From Nitrospira sp. (GTDB lineage: Bacteria; Nitrospirota; Nitrospiria; Nitrospirales; Nitrospiraceae): a stretch of 13,093 nucleotides of DNA. The position numbers and the translations under genes are program-made. The stretch's first letter is position 1. The number at the start of each line of letters is the position of its first letter. Of the stretch, positions 6,470 through 12,307 are shown piece after piece. The DNA lies in contig SWDL01000397.1 of NCBI GenBank assembly GCA_005116795.1, positions 1 to 13,093 of the forward strand. The letters are read 5' to 3'. The notes below the pieces were generated by a model. The model saw only the letters and a program-made list of their open reading frames with translations, searched no databases and was not told the DNA's origin.

Positions 6470-7735
6470 ATGAAAGACCAGCGGGGCGCCCCGCCGCTCG
6501 AAGACCAACGCACGACCGTCTACAAGGTGAATCCGGCTCATCCGGAAAGTCCCACCTTGCCGACGCTCCGCACCGAGGAACTGCTCCTCAACATGGGGCC
6601 GCAGCACCCCAGCACCCACGGCGTGCTGAAAGTCATTCTGGAGTTGGAAGGCGAGCGGATCGTCAAGTCCCCTCCGGTGATGGGATTTCTCCATCGGGGC
6701 GTCGAGAAGCTGGCGGAAGACGGCACGTACCATCAATTCATCCCGCATACGGACCGGCTGGATTATGTGTGCGCGATGTACAACAACTTTGCGTACTGCC
6801 GGGCCGTCGAAAAATTGATGAACATCCAGGTGCCGGAGCGGGCGGAGTATCTCCGCACGATCGTGGCGGAGGTCCAGCGGATCATCGGGCATCAGTTCTG
6901 GCTGGGCACGCAGGCCCTGGATATCGGCGCGATGACGGTCTTCTTCTACGCCTTCCGGGATCGCGAGATTCTGCTCGACTGGTTCGACGAGCTCTGCGGC
7001 GCGCGCCTGACCACGAGTTGGTATCGCATCGGCGGGGTGGAGCGCGACCTCACGCCCTCGCTGCTGCAGAAGCTCGGACAGTTTCTCGACTACTTCCCGC
7101 CCAAGATCGACGAATACGTCGTGTTCCTGGAGAAAAACCGCATCTGGCTGGCGCGCACGAAGGGCGTGGCCGTGATTTCGGCGCAGGATGCGCTGAGCTT
7201 CGGCCTCAGCGGCCCCACCTTGCGCGGGTCCGGGATCGATTACGACCTGCGGAAGTACGAGCCCTACGCCGCCTACCCGAAATGCGAATTCAGCGTTCCG
7301 GTCGGCAAGAACGGAGATACCTACGACCGGTACTGGATCCGCGTCGAGGAAATGAAGGAAAGCGTGAAGATCATCACGCAATGTCTGGCGCAGATGCGGG
7401 ACGGGCCGATCATGGCCGAGGTGCCGAGCGTCACCCTGCCGCCGAAGAATCGCGTGTTCACCAATCTGGAATCCATGATCCAGCAGTTCAAGTTGTTCTC
7501 GCAGGGCTTCGATGCCCCGCCGGGTGAAATCTACTGCGGCACTGAGGCGCACAAGGGCGAGCTCGGTTTCTATATCGTCAGCGCGGGCGGGGGCAAACCC
7601 TACCGCCTGAAGATCCGCGCGCCCTCCTTTATCCACATGGGCGCCTTCGACTTCATGTCCCGCGGGTACATGATCGCCGATGCCGTCACGATTTTCGGCA
7701 CCTACGACATCGTGATGGGGGAATGTGACCGTTGA
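6470..7735 (+). CDS. nuoD: NADH-quinone oxidoreductase subunit D (49-kDa, quinone site)
   Basis: A 421-residue peripheral subunit of respiratory complex I that forms most of the ubiquinone- or menaquinone-reduction chamber with NuoB. GPQHPSTHGVL (43-53) gives the quinone-headgroup His50, and DRLDY (95-99) gives Tyr99; their 49-residue separation equals that of the catalytic His/Tyr pair in characterised homologues. The C-terminus GECDR is the standard family ending. The protein is full length and separate, not fused to NuoC. The ATG at 6470 has only a weak GTGAG upstream. About 40 residues precede the first conserved block, slightly more than usual. It opens the nuo cluster here directly behind tRNA-Leu, without nuoA, nuoB or nuoC. 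A heptamer-repeat hairpin element follows within 5 bp of its stop. Confidence 0.96.
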   Translation: MKDQRGAPPLEDQRTTVYKVNPAHPESPTLPTLRTEELLLNMGPQHPSTHGVLKVILELEGERIVKSPPVMGFLHRGVEKLAEDGTYHQFIPHTDRLDYVCAMYNNFAYCRAVEKLMNIQVPERAEYLRTIVAEVQRIIGHQFWLGTQALDIGAMTVFFYAFRDREILLDWFDELCGARLTTSWYRIGGVERDLTPSLLQKLGQFLDYFPPKIDEYVVFLEKNRIWLARTKGVAVISAQDALSFGLSGPTLRGSGIDYDLRKYEPYAAYPKCEFSVPVGKNGDTYDRYWIRVEEMKESVKIITQCLAQMRDGPIMAEVPSVTLPPKNRVFTNLESMIQQFKLFSQGFDAPPGEIYCGTEAHKGELGFYIVSAGGGKPYRLKIRAPSFIHMGAFDFMSRGYMIADAVTIFGTYDIVMGECDR

Positions 7736-7740
7736 AGAAG

Positions 7741-7837
7741 GCGTGAAACGTGAAGCGTGAAGCGTCAGGCGTGGGGAAAGGGATGGCAGCGTTGGCGAAG
7801 AACGCTTCACGAACGACGCTTCACGGGCGACGAGGTA
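7741..7837 (+). repeat. Inverted heptamer-array element between nuoD and nuoG
   Basis: The left arm (7741-7775) is five heptamers in register of the GCGTGAA type. The right arm (7803-7837) is five heptamers of the complementary CGCTTCA type, the last being CGAGGTA. The arms can fold back on each other around a 27-base middle, giving a large imperfect hairpin that fills nearly the whole gap. The related element at 11701-11811 shares the arms, the word AAGGGATGG in the middle, and the terminal CGAGGTACG. Confidence 0.75.
7832..7837 (+). promoter_or_regulatory. nuoG ribosome binding site inside the repeat
   Basis: GAGGTA lies 7 bases before the nuoG ATG at 7845. It is the final heptamer of the right arm of the repeat element, so a folded repeat could expose or hide it. 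Confidence 0.65.
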
Positions 7838-7844
7838 CGAAAGC

Positions 7845-10544
7845 ATGGGTTTGAAACCGGCGACAAATCCTGACGTCGAACCGGCGCCGATCGAGTTGCA
7901 GATCGACGGCAAGGCCGTCACGGCCAAAGACGGGGTCTCGCTGTATGACGTGATTGCCGGCACCGGGAAAATCATCCCGGCCATGTGCTATCACTACACC
8001 TTCGATCCCTTCGGCTCCTGCGGCATGTGCCTGGTGACGCAGGAGGGGAAGAAGGCGCCGGTCCGCTCGTGTACGGCGAAAGCCGCCTCGGGCATGATCA
8101 TCCGGACCGAAGGCGACGACTTGTTCCAGGCCCGCAAGAAGGCCGTCGAGAAACACCTGTCCGTCCACCCCTTGGATTGCCCGGTCTGCGACGCGGACGG
8201 GCACTGCGAACTCCAGGACATGGCGTTTCAGCATGGCGTGACGAATCTCGCCGCCGCCAAGCAGAAACTGATTCCCGAAGACACGCGCAGCCTGGCGCTC
8301 GACTTCAACATGAACCGCTGCATCGCCTGCGGCGAGTGCATCAACATCTGCAAGGACGTGCAGATGATCGACGCGCTGCAGTTCATGAAGAAGGGCGGCT
8401 TCACTCAGGTGGTCGCCAAGGGCGATACCCCGCTGGTCTGCGAGTTTTGCGGCGACTGCCTGGCCGTCTGCCCGGTCGGCGCCATCACGAACAAGTTTTC
8501 CAAATACCTCTACAAGCCCTGGCAACTCAGGAAAACCACGACCACCTGTAACTATTGCGGCGACGGCTGCCAGATGTCCGTGGAGACCAAAGACACCGAA
8601 GTCGTGCGCGTGACGTCGCTGCTGTCCTGGAAGAACAAGTGGGGGGAGCGGTCGGACACCGCGAAGGGGCACGGCGGGTTGTGTGTGCGGGGACGGTTCG
8701 GCTTCCAGTTCATCGACAGCGGGGAGCGACTCAAGCAACCGCTGGTCCGGCAGAACGGGCAGTTGACGCCGATGCCCTGGCTGGAAACGGTGGACGCCGC
8801 GGCCGAGCGCCTGGCGGCCGTGAAGGCCAAGTACGGGCCGCAGGCGATCGCCGGCCTGATCACGGCCCGCTGCACCAATGAAGATCTCTACGTCTTCCAG
8901 AAGCTCATGCGGGCGGCGATCGGCACCACGCATGTGGACAGCAGCGCGCGCTACGGACATCTGAACTTCGTGCGGGCGGTCCGCCGGTCCTTGGGCGTCG
9001 GACGGATGCTCAACGATTCGGAAGAGATCACGAAGGCCAAGGCCATCCTCGTGATCGGCTCCAATATCACGGAAACCAATCCCATCGCCGGCCTGCGGGT
9101 CAAAGAAGCGATCCGGGTCTACAAAGCGCAGGTGATCGTGGCGGATTCCGCCGTCACCAACATCGGCAAGCTGGCCTCGCACCCGCTGCTCATCAAGCCG
9201 GGGACGGAGGGGCTCTTCATCCAGGCCTTGCTGAAGGCCGCCCTCGAAGAAGATGTCATCGACGCCGAAGCCGTCGGGAAACATCCCGCCGCCTTCGCGG
9301 CCCTCAAGCAAGCCCTGGCCGGAGTGTCGTTGGAGGCGTTGGCCGGCGCGACGGGCGTGACATCCGCGCAGATTCGGGAGGCCGCCACGCTCTTCGCCGA
9401 GGCCCCGCGTTCGGTGGTGATGTGCGGCGATGGGGTGGTTCGCCGGTCGGGCGGCTACCAGCAGGTCCTGGCGCTCGTCGACCTGCTCTGGATCACCGGC
9501 AAACTCGGGCGTCCAGGGTGCGGTCTCAATACGGTCGTAGAAGAGGCGAACGAACAGGGAGCCGTGGACATGGGCGTGGCGCCGGAGTTTCTGCCGGGGC
9601 AGGCGAACTACGAGGACGACCAGGCGCTGGCGCGGTTTGCCAAGGCCTGGAACGTGACCCTGCCGACAGGCCGTGGCGCGACGCTCATGGAGATCCTGAA
9701 GCGTTGCCGGAGCGGGAAGATCAAGGCGCTCTATCTCGTGGGTGAAAATCCTCTGGCGACGCTGCCGCGCTCGTGCGACGTGCAGGCCGCCTTGGAGCAG
9801 TTGGACCTGTTGATTTGCCAGGATCCTTTCATGACCGAGACCGCCAAGCTGGCGCATGTCGTCCTGCCGGCCTGCACCTTCGCCGAGAAGGACGGGACGA
9901 TGACGAGTCAGGACGGCAAGGTGCAGCGCGTGCGGGAGACGATGGATTCGCTGGGTGAGAGTCTGCCGGACTGGCACATTCTCGCGGCGATCGGGTCCCG
10001 TCTCGGGTGCGCGATGGACTATGAGTCGGCGCAAGACATTCAACGCGAGATCATGACGCTGCTTCCCGGCTACTACAACCTCGGACAGCCGAAGAAGATT
10101 GCGGCGTCGCCTGATGCGTATTATTGGGGTGATGGCTATGCAGGGGAGGTCAGGACTCGTTACTCGTCGCTCATCGCTCGTCGCTCGCCGCCGGCGGACC
10201 ATTCATTCACCCTGACCCTGGGACAACTGCTGTACCATTCAGGCAAGTTGTCGACCCGCGCCTCCGGTCTGATGACGATCGCGCCCAACAGTGGCCGGCT
10301 CCGGATGAGTCCGGCGGACATGGAGCGCATGGGACTGACCGATGGATCGCGCGTCCGCCTCACCTCGTCGGCCGGGGCTGTGGAACTGGGCGTGCAGTCG
10401 GATCAGGCCTTGCTGTCCCTGGCCTGTTTCTTTCCGGAGCATTTCAATGAACCGCCGGTCAAAGATCTGATCCCGGTGGAGACGGATCCGGTGACGGGCG
10501 TGCCGGCATTTAAGCAGACGGCGGTTTCGATTGAAAAGGTCTGA
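7845..10544 (+). CDS. nuoG: NADH-quinone oxidoreductase subunit G, formate-dehydrogenase-like
   Basis: An 899-residue iron-sulfur subunit passing electrons within complex I. The N-terminal [2Fe-2S] domain has Cys48, 59, 62 and 76. A His-Cys cluster motif follows: His108, Cys112, 115 and 121. Next is a full two-cluster ferredoxin segment, Cys159/162/165/169 and Cys199/202/205/209. The molybdopterin-oxidoreductase fold starts with another [4Fe-4S] site (Cys235/238/242/280). Sequence around 564-586 (ANEQGAVDMGV) and 633-712 (GENPLATLP, EKDGTMTSQDGKVQRV) is much closer to formate dehydrogenase alpha subunits than to E. coli NuoG. The position of the catalytic Cys/Sec before His is Gly371-His372, so formate oxidation is unlikely. 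A heptamer array lies in frame at residues 771-781. The ATG has GAGGTA at 7 bases. An FDH-like accessory role cannot be excluded, but position favours NuoG. Confidence 0.88.
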   Translation: MGLKPATNPDVEPAPIELQIDGKAVTAKDGVSLYDVIAGTGKIIPAMCYHYTFDPFGSCGMCLVTQEGKKAPVRSCTAKAASGMIIRTEGDDLFQARKKAVEKHLSVHPLDCPVCDADGHCELQDMAFQHGVTNLAAAKQKLIPEDTRSLALDFNMNRCIACGECINICKDVQMIDALQFMKKGGFTQVVAKGDTPLVCEFCGDCLAVCPVGAITNKFSKYLYKPWQLRKTTTTCNYCGDGCQMSVETKDTEVVRVTSLLSWKNKWGERSDTAKGHGGLCVRGRFGFQFIDSGERLKQPLVRQNGQLTPMPWLETVDAAAERLAAVKAKYGPQAIAGLITARCTNEDLYVFQKLMRAAIGTTHVDSSARYGHLNFVRAVRRSLGVGRMLNDSEEITKAKAILVIGSNITETNPIAGLRVKEAIRVYKAQVIVADSAVTNIGKLASHPLLIKPGTEGLFIQALLKAALEEDVIDAEAVGKHPAAFAALKQALAGVSLEALAGATGVTSAQIREAATLFAEAPRSVVMCGDGVVRRSGGYQQVLALVDLLWITGKLGRPGCGLNTVVEEANEQGAVDMGVAPEFLPGQANYEDDQALARFAKAWNVTLPTGRGATLMEILKRCRSGKIKALYLVGENPLATLPRSCDVQAALEQLDLLICQDPFMTETAKLAHVVLPACTFAEKDGTMTSQDGKVQRVRETMDSLGESLPDWHILAAIGSRLGCAMDYESAQDIQREIMTLLPGYYNLGQPKKIAASPDAYYWGDGYAGEVRTRYSSLIARRSPPADHSFTLTLGQLLYHSGKLSTRASGLMTIAPNSGRLRMSPADMERMGLTDGSRVRLTSSAGAVELGVQSDQALLSLACFFPEHFNEPPVKDLIPVETDPVTGVPAFKQTAVSIEKV
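10153..10187 (+). repeat. In-frame heptamer array inside nuoG
   Basis: Five heptamers in perfect register run from 10153 to 10187; the last three are TCGCTCA, TCGCTCG and TCGCTCG. They encode the low-complexity stretch around residues 771-781 (TRYSSLIARRS). The sense strand carries no stop in the reading frame, whereas the opposite strand contains TGA and TAA. It looks like an intergenic-type array that lies within a coding region at a domain junction. Confidence 0.7.
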
Positions 10545-10580
10545 CGAGGGGAGTAAGCTCGCGGGCCCGAACCAGGTGCA

Positions 10581-11174
10581 ATGATGAGCGTCGGCGCATG
10601 GACCAAGAAGATGTTGGAGGCGGCCCTCTTTGACGAGATTTGGGACGCCATGAAGGTGACCTTCAAGCACATGTTCCACAAGCCCATCACCTTCCAGTAT
10701 CCGCGTGAGCAGCGGATCATTCCAGACGCGCATCGCGGCGCACTGGGGCTGCTGCGCTACGACGACGGCAAGGAACGGTGCGTCGGGTGCGATCTCTGCG
10801 AGGCCGCCTGCCCGTCCCGCTGCATCAAGGTCGTCAGCGCCGAAGACAAATCGCTCCCGCTCCAGCGCTATGCGAGCGAGTTCTACATCGACATCACCAA
10901 GTGCGTCTTTTGCGGTTATTGCGTGGAAGCCTGCCCGGTGAATGCCCTCGCCATGACTAAAATGTACGAATACTCCACCCATGACAAGCGGACCCTCCTC
11001 TTCGACAAGCCGCGCCTCTATCAGATCGGGGAACACCATCTGGCGGATGCGAAGAAATATCTGTATGCGCACAACCAAGAGAAGAACGACGACATGTTCC
11101 ACGATTACCGGTACTTCTTCCCGCAGTCGGTGGTGCAGTCGACACAGCCGCCCCCGAAGCATTTGACGTCCTGA
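10581..11174 (+). CDS. nuoI: NADH-quinone oxidoreductase subunit I (two [4Fe-4S] ferredoxin)
   Basis: A 197-residue peripheral subunit that carries complex I clusters N6a and N6b towards the quinone site. Two classical motifs are present: CVGCDLCEAACP (Cys67/70/73/77) and CVFCGYCVEACP (Cys108/111/114/118). The N-terminal amphipathic segment (about 10-35) would anchor it to the membrane arm. The C-terminal part beyond residue 140 (HHLADAKKYLY to the end) is longer than in many NuoI proteins, which are often 160-180 residues. Two adjacent ATGs compete; AGGTG lies 2 bases before the first (10581) and 5 before the second (10584), so the second may be used. It follows nuoG by 36 bp, whereas nuoH normally sits between them. 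Confidence 0.95.
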   Translation: MMSVGAWTKKMLEAALFDEIWDAMKVTFKHMFHKPITFQYPREQRIIPDAHRGALGLLRYDDGKERCVGCDLCEAACPSRCIKVVSAEDKSLPLQRYASEFYIDITKCVFCGYCVEACPVNALAMTKMYEYSTHDKRTLLFDKPRLYQIGEHHLADAKKYLYAHNQEKNDDMFHDYRYFFPQSVVQSTQPPPKHLTS

Positions 11175-11187
11175 TCGAATCGAGTCC

Positions 11188-11712
11188 ATGGTCCCGTTCT
11201 TTTTCGCCTACTTTGCCGTGGTGAGTATCGTGTCCGGGGCGCTGACGATCGCGCTCCGCAGCCCTGTGCATTGCGGGCTGGCGCTGTTGGCCCTGCTGCT
11301 GCACGTGGCCGGGCTCTTCGTGCTCCTGAACGCCGAGTTCCTGTTCGCCGTGCAGGTCATCGTGTATGCCGGCGCGATCCTCGTGCTCTACCTCTTCGTG
11401 CTGATGTTGCTGAACCTCAAGACGGACGAGCGCCATCTCCATACGAAATTTGCGGTGATCCTGTTCGCCGGCATCGCCGTCTGCGGCGAGCTCGTGCTGC
11501 TCGTGCTGCAATCCCCGTTCGCCGGGGCCAAGGGGGACGCGCCGGCTGACACGATCCTGAAGGACGGGTCCAGCTATGCGATCGGCATCAAGATGTTCAG
11601 CGAGTACCTGCTGCCGTTTGAAATCGTCGGCATTTTCCTGCTCGGCGCGATCATCGGCGCCATCGTGCTGGCGAAAACGCCCTCTGTCGCGGATGGAGAA
11701 CGTGACACGTGA
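11188..11712 (+). CDS. nuoJ: NADH-quinone oxidoreductase subunit J (membrane)
   Basis: A 174-residue membrane-arm subunit with five hydrophobic helices, at about 2-21, 28-48, 53-76, 88-107 and 142-165. Helix three holds the conserved VIVYAGAILVLYLFVLML segment, with Tyr60 at the site of the pi-bulge that switches during turnover in structurally known complexes. The polar loop at 110-140 separates helices four and five. The ATG lies 13 bp after the nuoI stop with only a weak ribosome binding site (CGAG). The last four residues (ERDT) and the TGA stop are encoded within a heptamer array, so the natural C-terminus may have been reset by the repeat. Confidence 0.93.
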   Translation: MVPFFFAYFAVVSIVSGALTIALRSPVHCGLALLALLLHVAGLFVLLNAEFLFAVQVIVYAGAILVLYLFVLMLLNLKTDERHLHTKFAVILFAGIAVCGELVLLVLQSPFAGAKGDAPADTILKDGSSYAIGIKMFSEYLLPFEIVGIFLLGAIIGAIVLAKTPSVADGERDT

Positions 11713-11811
11713 AGCGTCGTCCGTGAAGCGTCAGGGACAAGATGACATGAGAAACAAGGAGCGAAGGGATGGAAGCCGCCATGCGCTTCACGCTTCACGC
11801 TTCACGAGGTA
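11701..11811 (+). repeat. Inverted heptamer-array element between nuoJ and nuoK
   Basis: The left arm (11701-11735) has five heptamers in register, CGTGAAG being the clearest, at 11708 and 11722. The right arm (11784-11811) has three identical CGCTTCA units followed by CGAGGTA. CGTGAAG and CGCTTCA are reverse complements in rotated register, so the arms can form a long hairpin around a 48-base middle. The nuoJ stop (11710-11712) lies in the left arm. It is related to the element at 7741-7837. Confidence 0.78.
11806..11811 (+). promoter_or_regulatory. nuoK ribosome binding site inside the repeat
   Basis: GAGGTA ends 8 bases before the ATG at 11820 and is the last heptamer of the repeat's right arm, exactly as at nuoG. 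It settles the nuoK start: the upstream ATG at 11769 would translate the repeat itself. Confidence 0.7.
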
Positions 11812-11819
11812 CGCCTAAC

Positions 11820-12122
11820 ATGGTGCCTCTGAGTGCATACGTGGCGGTCAGCGCGATCCTCTTCGGGATCGGGTTGTTGGGCGTGCTCATCCGCCGGAAC
11901 TTCATCATCGTCTTGATGGCCGTGGAAATCATGCTGAACGCGGCCAACATCAACCTGGTGGCCTTTTCCCACTATCTCGAATCCATGGCCGGACAGATCG
12001 TGGCTCTCTTCGTGATCGCGATCGCCGCGGGCGAGGCGGCCGTGGGGTTGGCCATCATCATCGTCGTTTTCCGAGGAAAAATCTCGACGAATGTGGACGA
12101 GATGAATCTCTTGAAGTGGTAG
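11820..12122 (+). CDS. nuoK: NADH-quinone oxidoreductase subunit K (membrane)
   Basis: A 100-residue membrane subunit, the MrpC-like part of the proton-translocating arm, with three transmembrane helices (about 5-22, 28-50 and 59-83). The two essential membrane glutamates are in their usual places: Glu36 in MAVEIMLNAANI and Glu72 in AAGEAAVGLAI. Length and residue numbering match E. coli NuoK exactly, which supports the ATG at 11820 rather than the in-frame ATG at 11769. The gap after it (185 bp) is long for an operon and is mostly occupied by a palindromic repeat. Confidence 0.95.
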   Translation: MVPLSAYVAVSAILFGIGLLGVLIRRNFIIVLMAVEIMLNAANINLVAFSHYLESMAGQIVALFVIAIAAGEAAVGLAIIIVVFRGKISTNVDEMNLLKW

Positions 12123-12291
12123 CAGGATGCTGAAAATGGTCCCCAACTTTGTTCTCGGTCGCTCGAACCCCTCAACGTACCTCCCGAGTACGCCTCGGGG
12201 TCCTCACTCCCTGCGGCCGCGCTTGGGAAAAGGCGCGTCTTCGCGCGCCAGGGGTGGGCGGGTGAAAACGGCGACCATTTTGAGCCTCCTG
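12123..12291. repeat. 169-bp palindromic intergenic repeat between nuoK and nuoL
   Basis: The ends CAGGATGCTGAAAATGGTC (12123-12141) and GACCATTTTGAGCCTCCTG (12273-12291) are inverted copies matching at 17 of 19 positions. Near the middle, CGTAC (12176-12180) and GTACG (12188-12192) form a second inverted pair around 7 bases. GGCGCG (12232-12237) and CGCGCC (12244-12249) form a third hairpin. It starts right after the nuoK stop and ends 16 bp before nuoL. It encodes no protein. From memory it resembles a dispersed palindromic repeat of Nitrospira genomes, which needs a search to confirm. Confidence 0.75.
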
Positions 12292-12307
12292 AAGTCTGGG
12301 AAGTGAT

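Noticed and set aside
6401..7984. 527-codon open frame antisense to nuoD
   Set aside because: It lies opposite a complete NuoD and spans the repeat element. No domain is visible; the openness is a codon-bias artefact.
7821..10202. 793-codon open frame antisense to nuoG
   Set aside because: It is a high-GC shadow of the real gene: rich in Arg, Gly, His and Asp, with no recognisable domain, and opposite a strand with all expected NuoG motifs.
7845..10544. Active formate dehydrogenase alpha subunit
   Set aside because: The catalytic Cys/Sec is Gly371, no Sec-type in-frame TGA is present there, and the gene is embedded between nuoD and nuoI.
7741..11811. CRISPR-like arrays
   Set aside because: The repeats are 7-8 bp units without spacers, and no cas gene is present.
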